DNA from: Arthrobacter sp. 24S4-2
GTDB lineage: Bacteria; Actinomycetota; Actinomycetes; Actinomycetales; Micrococcaceae
Assembly: GCF_005280255.1 (NCBI RefSeq)
Contig: NZ_CP040018.1
Coordinates: 2,170,001 to 2,234,000 of the forward strand
Reading direction: 5' to 3'
Length of the DNA stretch: 64,000 bases
The position numbers and the translations under genes are program-made. The first letter of the stretch is position 1, and each line of letters starts with the position of its first letter. A model generated the notes under the pieces. That model saw only the letters and a list, made by a program, of their open reading frames with translations, was not told where the DNA came from and did not search any database. Below are positions 6,423-15,987 of the stretch, piece by piece.

Positions 6423-9400
6423 CTACGACCCAGCTGCCTTTCTTAGGGTCCCCACATGCGTCGTCAGGGCTTCGAAGCTACCCGCCGGAGCAGACTCCAG
6501 CAAGCGTTGGGAGGCCAGCAGTCTGTCGTGGTGGCGTTCCTCCCAATCGGAAACCTGGGCGGCGACGGGCGCCAGTGAACCCCTCGCAAGCACGGCGACC
6601 GTGAGTTCCGGGACAACGGTGGACAGGTCCTCCCGCAATGACGCCCGGGCCATGGCTTGCCATTTAGTGGTGCTGGGTAGGCTGTCGATCCGGCTCAGCA
6701 CCTCCTCTATCCGGAATCGATTATGCGCTGCAAAGTAGGTGGGGGCGACGACCTCCAGGGGTTTGGCCGTTACCTGCTGCACTCGGGCGATATCGAGCAG
6801 CGCGAGGGCCTCGTGGAGTTCGGCCCACGCCATGGCGATACTCTCGGGAATTCCCCATTCACGCGCTGCATCCAGCAGGGACAGGACACCCAGCTTGTCG
6901 CTGCCGACGAGGAGCTCCGCCAGTCGGCGCCGCAGGGTCTCCACGACCGGCCGGTAGAGCTGCACGCAGTCCGCTACCGGGAGGTGATGGTCGTGTTGGA
7001 TGAACCAGCGCATGGCCATGTCCAGGACGCGCTGGATATCCAGGTGGATCCGGCTCCTCTTTTCGGCTGACAGTTCCGCGCCAAGACCGACGAGGCCGCT
7101 GGTCAGTTCACGAAGCCCGAACACCTCGTTGGCAATAACGAAGGCACGGGCCGCCGCGGCCTCGTCGCTGGAGGTTTCTTCCATGAGCCTGAAAACGGCT
7201 GTGATGCCGCCGATATTGACGGTTTCGTTGGCGACAACCGTGGCGATGATGTCGTCCCGCAGTGGATGCAGATTGAGTTGCGTACCAAACCTCGCTACGA
7301 CCGGGTCAGGGAAATAGCGGCGCAGCACCGATTCGAAGTAAGGATCCCTGATGAGGGTGTGGGAGCGGATGGCGCCCGCCAGGATGTTCTTGGAGTATGC
7401 CGCCAGCACGGCCAGTTCGGGCGAGGTTAAACCTTTGCCCCGAGCCATCCGTTCCTCCAGTGTTTGTGCGTCCGGGAGGCCCTCCAGCTGCCGGTCCAGT
7501 TCGCCCTTGCCTTCGAGGAACTGCATCAGGCGCTCATAGCTGGGGACCGCCGCCGGAGGGCACCTGCGTTCGGTTAAGAGCAGCGCATTTTGGGCAGCGT
7601 TGTCCCTGAGGACCAGGTCAGCGACTTCAGCAGTGAGCCCGTCCAGGAACTGTGCCCTCTCCGCAGCGGGGAGCCGTCCGGCCCTGATCTCTTGAGCCAG
7701 CAGGATCTTGATGTTTACTTCATGGTCGGAGCAGTCCACGCCGGCTGAGTTGTCGATGGCGTCTGTGTTAATCAGCACCCCGTTGAGGGCTGCTTCGACC
7801 CTGGCTGCCTGGGTGACGCCAAGGTTTCCGCCCTCGACGACCACCCGGGCCCGTACCTCGTTGCCGTTGATGCGGAAGGCATCGTTGGCCCGGTCGCCGG
7901 CGTTCGCATGGCCCTCTCCGGCGGCCTTGATGTATGTTCCGATCCCGCCGTTATAGAGCAAATCAACGGGGGCCATCAAAATGGCCCGCAACAAGTCAGG
8001 CGGGCTGATGGACTCCACCGCCGGGTCGATACCGAGCGCTTCTGCCGCCGGGGGGCTGAGGGGAATGCGGCGGGCATCCCGCGGCCAGACACCCCCTCCG
8101 GGACTGATCAGCGAACGGTCATAGTCATCCCAGCTGGACCGCGGCAGACTAAAGAGCCGCTGGCGTTCGCCGAATGAGGCCGCGGCGTCTGGTTCCGGGT
8201 CCAGAAAGATGTGGCGATGGTCGAAGGCTGCGACTAATCGGATGTGGCGTGACAACAGCATGACGTTTCCGAAGACGTCGCCGCTCATGTCTCCAATGCC
8301 GGCCGCTGTGAAATCCGAAGCGTGCGGGTCGATGCCGGTTTCGCTGAAGTGACTTCTTACGGATTCCCAGGCACCCCGGGCGGTGATTCCCATCCGTTTG
8401 TGGTCATACCCCACCGAGCCGCCGGAGGCGAAGGCATCGCCGAGCCAGTAGTCGTAGCTTCCGGCCACGCCGTTCGCGATGTCGGAGAAGGCGGCGGTGC
8501 CCTTGTCAGCGGCTACGACAAGGTACGGGTCGTCGCCGTCATATCGCACCACGCGCGGCGGCGGAATGGTGAACTGGCCGCGTTCCTCAAAACGGATGTT
8601 GTCGGTGACGTCGAGGAGTCCCCGGATGAAGATTCGGTAGCACTCCTGGCCCTCTGCCAGAAGCAGTTCCCGGCCAGCCAGCCCTGCGGCCGCCTTGGAG
8701 TAGAAGCCGCCCTTGGCCCCGTCGGGGACGATGACGGCGTTCTTGACGGCCTGCGCCTTGACCAGCCCCAAGACTTCGGTCCGGAAATCTTCCTTTCGGT
8801 CGGACCAGCGGAGTCCGCCGCGGGCGGTCTTGCCGAAGCGAAGGTGAACCCCTTCGATCCGCGGGGAATACACCCACACTTCGTGCGTGGGACGGGGCTT
8901 GGGGAGCACTTCGATCCCGGACGGGTCGAACTTCGTGCTGATGTACTCCTTGTCCTGATAGAAGTTTGTCCGCACAGTGGCCCGGATCAGGGAGGCCAAC
9001 GTCTCCAGAACAAAACCAGCGTCCAGTGTGGGCACGGCCGAAACGGCCTCCGAAACCGCGGCGTCGGCCTTTCGCACTCTCCGTTCGCGGTCGGCGCCAT
9101 ACAGATCCGGGTCGAATTTGGCAGAGAACAGCGTAACGAGTTCCCTTGTCACCAAAGGATGCGCCAGCAGCGTGGAAGCCATGAAATCGAAGGAATGGGA
9201 CGTCCCGAGCTGACGCCAATACTTGGCATAGCTGCGGAGCAGTGACACTATCCGCCATGGGAAGCCCTGGCTAAGAACCAGGCGGTCGAGCAGGTCCGAC
9301 TCGGCCAGACCGGTGAGAGCGGCGCTGAATGCATCCGGGACCAGAGCCAGAGCCTGGGGCCCGGAAGACTCCACTGGATAGCGAACCGAGAGATCGTACA

Positions 9401-11150
9401 GAAAGAATGTCCGGGACCCCGAATCAACAATTTCGTAGGGGCGCTCCTCAAGCACTTCCAGTCCGAGGTGCTCGAAGAAAGGAAGGATGTGGGTCAGGCT
9501 TTCCGGTTCGCGGAGGTACAGGCGCATCCGTCCGTGCCCCTCCGGGCGCCCCGGCTGCCGGGGGTCGACGTACAGCCGCGCGGCCGAGACAGGACCGTCG
9601 CCGTCGAGCTGTTCCAGCCTTGTGATGTCCGCCCGTGCGTCCTCAACGCTGTATTGGACCCGATACTCTGCAGGAAAAGATTCACCCCAGCGTTTGGATA
9701 GCGTTTCCGCTTCCGGCCCCCGAGAGATTTCCCGGAGTACGTCGAGGACTCCTTCGGGCCAGGACCGCACAGCCCGGCTGACACGCCGTTCAAGGTCTGC
9801 TTCAGCAACAGACGGGATTTCACCGGGGGGAAGCCAGACGGTAAAAAAGATTCGGGCCAGGGCCGACGACGTTACGCGCGCCTCGTGTTCGACGTCGACG
9901 GCGGCGAATGCCTGGCGCAGCTCGTCTTCCACCCGGATGCGCACGGACGTGTTGTAGCGGTCCCGAGGCAAATAGACGAGAGCCGTAACGAACCGCCCAT
10001 AGCTGTCGGCCCGCAAGAATACGCGGGAGCGCCTGCGCTCTTGCATACGCATGATTTGCAAAGTCTTTTGGCACAGGTCGCCGACGCCGATCTGGAACAG
10101 TTCATCGCGTGGATAGGTCTCCAGGATGGATATGAGGTGCCTTCCGGAGTAGCTGGTCCTGGCCAAGCCGCTCTGCGCAATCACGGCCCGGATCTTGTCG
10201 GCGACAACCGGCATGTCATCAACGGGACCGTTGTAGACACTGGAGGTAAAGAGGCCCAGAAACCGGTGTTCACCGGTGACTTCGCCTGCGGCGTCGTACG
10301 TCTTGATCCCGATGTAGTCCAGATGGGCGTCCCGGTGGACAGTGGACTTCGAATTCGCCTTGGTCACGACGAAGGCAGGGGGTCGGCGGAGTGACTTCCT
10401 CGCAGTCTCTGTCAGCCGGCGCGGTCTGGCATCGCCGTGGCTGAGGATCCCCAGGCCGGTTCCCTCCACCGCCCTGAGATGATCTTCCGACGGTCCACGA
10501 ATCAGCTCGTATTCCCTGTATCCGATGAAGACGAAGTGGTTGCTGGTGAGCCACCTCAGGAGACTGCGCGCTATTTCAATGCCGTGTCCTGCCCGTTCCG
10601 CAGGGACATCAGGCAAGGCTTCGGCGACGTCGACGGCCTTGCGTCGCATCTTCTGCCAGTCCGCCACGACCAGGCGGACATCGGAGATCACCCGACGGAT
10701 TCCGTCCAGCAGAGCTTCAACATTCTCGGAGCGCAGCGAATCGCCAATCTCCACGGAGATCCAGGACTCAACCCGCGATTCCGCTTGCGGGGTGGCTGGA
10801 TTGATTGCGGTGAGCCGGCCACTGGGATCCCGGACCACGGAAAAGGTCGGATGGACCACCAGAAGTATGCCCAGGCCCCGTCGCGTTACCTCAGCGAGCA
10901 CGGAATCCACCATGAACGGCGCATCATCGGTGACCACACCGAGAACCGTACTGTCCTTGTCCGGAATCAGCCCGATCCAGGCTTCAGCACCAGGGGTGCG
11001 GGTGAGGCCCGAGCGGAAGTGTGCAGCAGCTCGGGATTCCAGCCGCCCGGTTTCGTAAGGTTCCCGGTCTTCTCTCGGCACCTCTTCGTAGTAGGCGGCA
11101 AGGAAATCCGCCGGCGGGACCGCCGTTCCCGAAAATTCAACCGTTGGCAC
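6423..11150 (-). CDS. NAD-specific glutamate dehydrogenase, large (180-kDa) class
   Basis: A 1575-residue protein of the Bac_GDH family (PF05088), which oxidatively deaminates glutamate to 2-oxoglutarate and ammonia. The family's long N-terminal region is followed by the catalytic domain with FGKTARGGLRWSDRKEDF and VPDGAKGGF (about residues 750-820), and by the nucleotide-binding stretch VVEGGNLGVTQAARVEA (about 1110-1130). The annotated GTG start lacks a clear ribosome-binding site, and the frame is open about 30 nt further upstream without a better start, so the N-terminus is uncertain. It stands alone between two catabolic units and may be a second copy carried with them. Confidence 0.93.
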   Translation of the reverse strand: MPTVEFSGTAVPPADFLAAYYEEVPREDREPYETGRLESRAAAHFRSGLTRTPGAEAWIGLIPDKDSTVLGVVTDDAPFMVDSVLAEVTRRGLGILLVVHPTFSVVRDPSGRLTAINPATPQAESRVESWISVEIGDSLRSENVEALLDGIRRVISDVRLVVADWQKMRRKAVDVAEALPDVPAERAGHGIEIARSLLRWLTSNHFVFIGYREYELIRGPSEDHLRAVEGTGLGILSHGDARPRRLTETARKSLRRPPAFVVTKANSKSTVHRDAHLDYIGIKTYDAAGEVTGEHRFLGLFTSSVYNGPVDDMPVVADKIRAVIAQSGLARTSYSGRHLISILETYPRDELFQIGVGDLCQKTLQIMRMQERRRSRVFLRADSYGRFVTALVYLPRDRYNTSVRIRVEDELRQAFAAVDVEHEARVTSSALARIFFTVWLPPGEIPSVAEADLERRVSRAVRSWPEGVLDVLREISRGPEAETLSKRWGESFPAEYRVQYSVEDARADITRLEQLDGDGPVSAARLYVDPRQPGRPEGHGRMRLYLREPESLTHILPFFEHLGLEVLEERPYEIVDSGSRTFFLYDLSVRYPVESSGPQALALVPDAFSAALTGLAESDLLDRLVLSQGFPWRIVSLLRSYAKYWRQLGTSHSFDFMASTLLAHPLVTRELVTLFSAKFDPDLYGADRERRVRKADAAVSEAVSAVPTLDAGFVLETLASLIRATVRTNFYQDKEYISTKFDPSGIEVLPKPRPTHEVWVYSPRIEGVHLRFGKTARGGLRWSDRKEDFRTEVLGLVKAQAVKNAVIVPDGAKGGFYSKAAAGLAGRELLLAEGQECYRIFIRGLLDVTDNIRFEERGQFTIPPPRVVRYDGDDPYLVVAADKGTAAFSDIANGVAGSYDYWLGDAFASGGSVGYDHKRMGITARGAWESVRSHFSETGIDPHASDFTAAGIGDMSGDVFGNVMLLSRHIRLVAAFDHRHIFLDPEPDAAASFGERQRLFSLPRSSWDDYDRSLISPGGGVWPRDARRIPLSPPAAEALGIDPAVESISPPDLLRAILMAPVDLLYNGGIGTYIKAAGEGHANAGDRANDAFRINGNEVRARVVVEGGNLGVTQAARVEAALNGVLINTDAIDNSAGVDCSDHEVNIKILLAQEIRAGRLPAAERAQFLDGLTAEVADLVLRDNAAQNALLLTERRCPPAAVPSYERLMQFLEGKGELDRQLEGLPDAQTLEERMARGKGLTSPELAVLAAYSKNILAGAIRSHTLIRDPYFESVLRRYFPDPVVARFGTQLNLHPLRDDIIATVVANETVNIGGITAVFRLMEETSSDEAAAARAFVIANEVFGLRELTSGLVGLGAELSAEKRSRIHLDIQRVLDMAMRWFIQHDHHLPVADCVQLYRPVVETLRRRLAELLVGSDKLGVLSLLDAAREWGIPESIAMAWAELHEALALLDIARVQQVTAKPLEVVAPTYFAAHNRFRIEEVLSRIDSLPSTTKWQAMARASLREDLSTVVPELTVAVLARGSLAPVAAQVSDWEERHHDRLLASQRLLESAPAGSFEALTTHVGTLRKAAGS

Positions 11151-11324
11151 GACAGGACCTAGGCGGCAGGAGCCGGGACGTCAGCTCATAGCCGGAGAGA
11201 ATGACCCTAAGGACTAGTTGCATGATTACCTCAAGAGCATCATGGGTGCAGCTCAAGACAGTGCAGCAGCGCACTGTTCATACCTAGTATCGCAGTACGC
11301 AGCCGACAGCGCGGGGATAGTGGG

Positions 11325-12902
11325 TCAGATGAGCTTTTGCGCAATCATGTGGCCGGATCCTCCTGACAGTCCAGGACCCGGGTGGGTGGAGGCGCCGATA
11401 TGCCATAGTCCCTTGATTGCCGTCCTATGGTTGGCGGCCTGGGGGAATGGACGCCAGAGGAGGTTCTGAAAGAGTTCAGCCGAACCGCCGTAGGGATCGC
11501 CTTTGACCGCATTCACATTCTCGCGGAGCAGGTCGGTGGGAGCCAGGATGTCCCAGGCCAGCACAGACGTCCGGGTGCCGGGCGCGAATCGTTCCAGCTT
11601 CTCCAGGATGCGTTCCATGAATTGCAATTTCAGATCCTCGGACCAGCCTGCCGCGACGGGCAGCAGGCCTGCGGCATCCCCGACAGGGGAAAAGGGGACC
11701 TCCTGCAGTTGAAGCCAGAGCGTCGCTTTGCCCTCCGGCGCTCTGGAAGAGTCCAGTACCGATTGCTGACCGACGACCACTGTTGGATCAGCCGGGAGGA
11801 GGCCCGCCTCTGCCTGAGCGCAGGCAACGCCTGTGCTGTCTGAACCGCTGCTCAGATGAACCAATGGGACGGAGTTCAGCCTCGAATCCAGCCATTCGAC
11901 TGGTTTGTCCAGGGCAAGATGAATCTGCATGGCCCCGCGGCCGTTCTGGTACCGCTCAGCGGCGGATACCGCCTGAGGTGGTGCTTCATCGAGCAGATTT
12001 CCGTACAAAGCCTGCGGGGATACGTTGGCCAAGACAGTCCCGGCGTTCACTGTCCCTTGGGATGTCTGAAGGCCCACGACTCTTCCGGCGTTGACGAGGA
12101 TCTTCTCCACGTCGGTATCCAGCATGATGCGCGCGCCGCTGTCCTTCAGCAGGGACTCGAACGCACTGACAATGTTCGAAGAGCCGCCTTTCACAACAGG
12201 AAGTCCGAAGGTGTGCATGCTCATGGCCATGACCGGCAGCATCACACCACCGGTGGCCTGGTCGGGGCCAAGGCCCGCGTGGAGCAGCCATGGGGACCAG
12301 AGCTGGTCGGTTTCCCACCCTCGAAATCGGCTCCGGAGGTAGTTGCGACCGCTCATTACCGAGTCGCGCAGGAAGGCCTCATTGCCTTTGATCTTCCCTC
12401 TTCGGAGGGCACTAAAGGCAATTCTAGCGACTTCCTTGAGCGAGCGGAGTTCTGCGCCGAATGCCCCGAAAATGGTGTCAGCATTCCGGCCCAAGTCCGC
12501 CAGCATCGCCTGGTAGGCCTCATTGTCACCGGGTGTTTTCAGCGTTGAAGCGGTGAGCTGCGGATCCCGGTAGGCAATGACCACCCGGTGTTCACCTGTA
12601 CCGGGAGCCGCAGCCACGCTTGCCGTGACGGCGCTCTCCGAATTGCAGTACTCCAAGCCACGTGCATGGAGTTCCTGACCAAGCACTTTGTACGCTGCTC
12701 CGGAAACAAAGAGGGGATGCCAGGACGAGAACGTGTCATGAATGAAGCCCGGAAGGGTCCTTTCCGAGGAATGGATGAACCCGCCCAGACGGTCCCTGCG
12801 TTCGACGATGCATACCCGCTTGCCGGCCAGAGCGAGTTCAGCCGCCGCGACCAATGAGTTGATGCCGGAGCCGATTATTGCGATTTCTTCCGGTGCTTCC
12901 AT
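11325..12902 (-). CDS. CrtI/phytoene-desaturase-like FAD-dependent oxidoreductase
   Basis: A 525-residue flavoprotein of the phytoene desaturase/amine oxidase superfamily. The N-terminal dinucleotide fold is clear: IAIIGSGINSLVAAAELA at residues 7-24, then VERRDRLGG. A C-terminal FAD-contact segment WHIGASTHPGPGLSGG is present. The ATG at 12902 sits 16 nt after the styA2B stop, so it is the last gene of the SDR-styA1-styA2B unit. No carotenoid genes are nearby. An oxidase or desaturase acting on a product of the monooxygenases (for example an indoxyl- or dioxindole-type compound) is more likely than carotenogenesis; this is inference. Confidence 0.85.
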   Translation of the reverse strand: MEAPEEIAIIGSGINSLVAAAELALAGKRVCIVERRDRLGGFIHSSERTLPGFIHDTFSSWHPLFVSGAAYKVLGQELHARGLEYCNSESAVTASVAAAPGTGEHRVVIAYRDPQLTASTLKTPGDNEAYQAMLADLGRNADTIFGAFGAELRSLKEVARIAFSALRRGKIKGNEAFLRDSVMSGRNYLRSRFRGWETDQLWSPWLLHAGLGPDQATGGVMLPVMAMSMHTFGLPVVKGGSSNIVSAFESLLKDSGARIMLDTDVEKILVNAGRVVGLQTSQGTVNAGTVLANVSPQALYGNLLDEAPPQAVSAAERYQNGRGAMQIHLALDKPVEWLDSRLNSVPLVHLSSGSDSTGVACAQAEAGLLPADPTVVVGQQSVLDSSRAPEGKATLWLQLQEVPFSPVGDAAGLLPVAAGWSEDLKLQFMERILEKLERFAPGTRTSVLAWDILAPTDLLRENVNAVKGDPYGGSAELFQNLLWRPFPQAANHRTAIKGLWHIGASTHPGPGLSGGSGHMIAQKLI

Positions 12903-12918
12903 GTCTTGGTCAGTCCTG

Positions 12919-14667
12919 TCAGAAGTCCGGGTGGCTGGCAGTCGCATGGTACTTGCCGCTGTGGAAGACCAGCGGCGCCCCTCCCGTGCCCTCGTACTTC
13001 TCAACCTCGCCGATATAGATCACGTGGTCTCCTGCGTCATGGCGTGCGACGGTCCTGCATTGGAACGTGGCAACGGCACCCTTCAGGACAGGGACACCAG
13101 CAATACCCTCTACTACTTCCGCCCCTGCGAACTTGTCCTCGGAGGGCGTCGCGAACTGCCGTGACAGCACGTGTTGGTCGCTGGCCAGGACATTGATAGC
13201 GAAATGGGTCGATTCCTCAAAATCGACCAGGCTGGGTGCCCTTTTGCTGGGGCACCAGAGGACCAGAGGCGGTTCCATGGAAACGGACGTGAAGGAATTT
13301 GCTGTCATGCCGACTTTCCGTCCGTCCGGTGCCCGGGTGGTGATGACGGTGACACCTGTTGCGAATTGTCCAAGTGCCGCTCTGAAATCCCGGATATCAA
13401 AGGCTGCAGAGTCTTCTTCCTTCTTGGCCTGTACGAATTCGGCGGCAGCGGCAGAGTCGAACCACCAGGGGAAGAACGTCCGCGGGTCATCGAAGCCGTT
13501 GACGACACTGGCGGCCAGAGCCGGGTGCTCCACTGCATCGCTGAAAATGGCCAGCTGGTGTTCCCGCCGGGGCTTGAGCATGTCGTTGGTCCAGGCCACG
13601 GCCCACTGTCCCCAGCCCCGCCAGAATTCGTCGAACGTTCGTTCCATCCACGCCTGGTCAAATGACTCGTTTCCCCTGCGGAGTATGGCGTCCAAGTAGT
13701 ACCGGGCGGCCATGGTCGCGTTATTCGATCCTTGCCCGGTCAGCGGGTCATTCAGGACGACAGCGTCCCCAACGCCAAATACCAGGCCGCCATTGGCCAG
13801 CTGACCCACCGCGGACCGGACCGTCGGCGTGATACGGCCAAGGAGGGTGGCCCCCTCGTCCGTCAGACTGGCCCCCGCGAAGTTTTCGGATTCATGGGGA
13901 AAGTATTCACGGAGAATCTCAAGGGAACGCTCCAGCTGATCCTGCGGCGTGGTGACATCGGACCAGCAGTCCATCGGACCTCCCACGACGCCTTCAAAGA
14001 CCATCATCTGACAGGGGCCGGACACCGTGAGGCCCGGGAAAGTGAAGAACTCTCCGACGCCTGGCACCATCGACATGCGGATGCCGTCAGCGCTGTCCTG
14101 AGACGCACCCGGGAGCTGATTCCCCGCGGTTACGTAATTCAGCGCGAGGACTCTCTGGGGCCGGTCAAACGGGGACTTTGATTTGTCCCGGGGAAAGACC
14201 TGGCCAAGCTCGCCTTTCCCTGTACTTACCACGACGAGCTCATAGTCGCGCGTAAGTTCCTCGAGCATCCGGGCCGAGACCTTCTCAATGCGGAAGTCCC
14301 CGCCCGCTGAGATAAACGTCTCAATCCAGGCGGCGCTCTTGATGCGCTGGTCGATGGAATGCGCGGGGGTGTCCAGCGATGCCTCCCACTCCATTGGAGC
14401 TTCGGGTGATTCCCCGGACACCCGCATGCTGATGCGGTTGATTGCGGGGACCGCGCCGCTCTCGTAGATACCGGTAAGCGCAGGGCTCAGCTGTTCCTCC
14501 GCCGCCAGGGCTGTGCCAAACATGCACTGGCTCGACATAACCTTGCCTGTGCGGATTTGTGCGGCCGAGCGGTCGGAGAAGAGTGTGATCGCGTAGCCCT
14601 CGCGCTGGAGCCCCAGAGCGAGCTGGGCGCCCGATTCACCGGCGCCGATGATTGCGATTTTACGCAT
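12919..14667 (-). CDS. styA2B: StyA2B: fused flavoprotein monooxygenase and flavin reductase
   Basis: A 582-residue natural fusion. Residues 1 to about 412 form a styrene/indole monooxygenase domain (group E) with GAGESG at 8-13 for FAD and the GDAVVLNDPLTGQGSNNA segment near residue 310. From about residue 424 a StyB/HpaC-like flavin reductase follows (FRAALGQFATGVTVIT, MTANSFTSVSMEPPLV, GDHVIYIGEVE). Such self-sufficient StyA2B proteins are described from Rhodococcus opacus 1CP and occur in Arthrobacter, always beside StyA1. They epoxidise styrene weakly and oxidise indole. It lies 59 bp after styA1 and just before the CrtI-like gene. No styrene-oxide isomerase or phenylacetaldehyde dehydrogenase gene is near, which argues for an indole-type substrate. 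Confidence 0.92.
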   Translation of the reverse strand: MRKIAIIGAGESGAQLALGLQREGYAITLFSDRSAAQIRTGKVMSSQCMFGTALAAEEQLSPALTGIYESGAVPAINRISMRVSGESPEAPMEWEASLDTPAHSIDQRIKSAAWIETFISAGGDFRIEKVSARMLEELTRDYELVVVSTGKGELGQVFPRDKSKSPFDRPQRVLALNYVTAGNQLPGASQDSADGIRMSMVPGVGEFFTFPGLTVSGPCQMMVFEGVVGGPMDCWSDVTTPQDQLERSLEILREYFPHESENFAGASLTDEGATLLGRITPTVRSAVGQLANGGLVFGVGDAVVLNDPLTGQGSNNATMAARYYLDAILRRGNESFDQAWMERTFDEFWRGWGQWAVAWTNDMLKPRREHQLAIFSDAVEHPALAASVVNGFDDPRTFFPWWFDSAAAAEFVQAKKEEDSAAFDIRDFRAALGQFATGVTVITTRAPDGRKVGMTANSFTSVSMEPPLVLWCPSKRAPSLVDFEESTHFAINVLASDQHVLSRQFATPSEDKFAGAEVVEGIAGVPVLKGAVATFQCRTVARHDAGDHVIYIGEVEKYEGTGGAPLVFHSGKYHATASHPDF

Positions 14668-14726
14668 TTCAAACTTCTTTCGTGACTATATAATGCCGTG
14701 AGCTGGACATAGCAGGGAGACTGCGG

Positions 14727-15965
14727 TTATGAAGCATTGGCGCTGACCAAGGCGAGATATGCGGCTGCCTTGTCCGGGTACATGAACCACTCCTGGAAGT
14801 CCGGCGGGTTGTTGAATCCGTTGGCAAAGCGGTGGGCGATCTCCGGGGACTGACCGGCTGCGCCCAGAACCTCGAGCATGTGCGGCTGCGGGGGAGCCAA
14901 GAGGGCGTTAGTCCATTGGGCAACGTGCTGGGCGTACTTCCAGTACCGTTCGAAAGTGGCCTGCATGAAGGCCGCGTCGAAGGCGTCGTCGCCCTGTTCG
15001 AGAATGCTCTGCAGGTATGAGGCTGCGCATTTGCTGGCGTTGTTGGATCCTTGGCCAGTGATCGGATCGTTTAGGACCACGACGTCGGCCAGCCCAAGAA
15101 CGTTTCGGCCGCTGGGCAGAGTAGCAATGGGATGGCGGACCGTGGGAGGGAACCGGCCCTGGAGGAAGCCGTTTTTGTCAGTCATTTCCACGTCAGTTGC
15201 ACGGGCGGCCTCCCACGGCAGGTACTTGTTGAGGATGTCCTTGGAGGTCTGCAAGTGCTCGTCCGCCGTGAGACCCTTCCAGCAGTCCATGGGACCGCCG
15301 GGGACGCCTTCGAAGACCATGATTTCGCAGGGCCCTGTCGTGGTCAGGGCGGGAAAGACGAAGTACTCGCCAACCCCCGGGATCACGTTGAAGGAAACAG
15401 CGGAAAATTCGGCCCTCGGTGCCAGCCCGTTCACGTACGTCAGTGCCAAGGCGCGCTGCGGTGCGTCATACGTGCTGCGCACGGCATCCCGGGTGAAGAG
15501 CTGGGCGATCTCGCCCTTGCCGGCGGCAACGATGACAAGGTCGGAATTCTGGGTGTACCGCTCAAGGTCTTCGATGCCGGCGTCTTCGAAGATCAGTTCG
15601 CCTCCCCGTGCGACAAACTCCTCCATGAACGTCGGAAATTTGACGCGTTGGTCTATTGACTGCGCAGGGTTGTCCAGGCGGGAAGCCCAGCTGATGGCCT
15701 TTTCGCCGGGCAGTTCCGGGTGGGGGACAGTGAAGGAGATTCCCTCGACCTGTGGAGCGTCGGACCAGAAATCCAGCCCCAGCTGCCTTTCGTGCTCAAG
15801 GGAGTCGTAGAACATGCACTGGCTGGAAGAGACTTTGCCGTCGTGAATTTCTTCGGCCGTGCGGTTGGATACTGTCGTCACTTGGTAGCCGGCGGCAAGG
15901 AGCCCGATTCCCAACTGCAGACCTGACTGGCCCGCTCCGACGATGGTGATGTGGCGCTGTGTCAT
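14727..15965 (-). CDS. styA1: StyA1: styrene/indole monooxygenase oxygenase subunit
   Basis: A 412-residue single-domain group E flavoprotein monooxygenase. VGAGQSGLQLGIGL (residues 9-22) is the FAD fold, and LADVVVLNDPITGQGSNNA matches the second FAD region of StyA. It has no reductase domain, so it needs reduced FAD from StyA2B or from the separate flavin reductase gene at 22,446-22,961. The ATG at 15965 was chosen because residues upstream in this frame are non-coding in character and overlap the SDR gene. The SDR gene ends 22 bp before it. It most likely hydroxylates or epoxidises an indole or styrene-type double bond. Confidence 0.9.
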   Translation of the reverse strand: MTQRHITIVGAGQSGLQLGIGLLAAGYQVTTVSNRTAEEIHDGKVSSSQCMFYDSLEHERQLGLDFWSDAPQVEGISFTVPHPELPGEKAISWASRLDNPAQSIDQRVKFPTFMEEFVARGGELIFEDAGIEDLERYTQNSDLVIVAAGKGEIAQLFTRDAVRSTYDAPQRALALTYVNGLAPRAEFSAVSFNVIPGVGEYFVFPALTTTGPCEIMVFEGVPGGPMDCWKGLTADEHLQTSKDILNKYLPWEAARATDVEMTDKNGFLQGRFPPTVRHPIATLPSGRNVLGLADVVVLNDPITGQGSNNASKCAASYLQSILEQGDDAFDAAFMQATFERYWKYAQHVAQWTNALLAPPQPHMLEVLGAAGQSPEIAHRFANGFNNPPDFQEWFMYPDKAAAYLALVSANAS

Positions 15966-15987
15966 GATTCTTTGCCTTGTCCTTAGG

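Noticed and set aside
11325..12902. Carotenoid biosynthesis gene (crtI)
   Set aside because: The fold matches, but no phytoene synthase, cyclase or prenyltransferase gene is nearby and the gene is in a monooxygenase operon.
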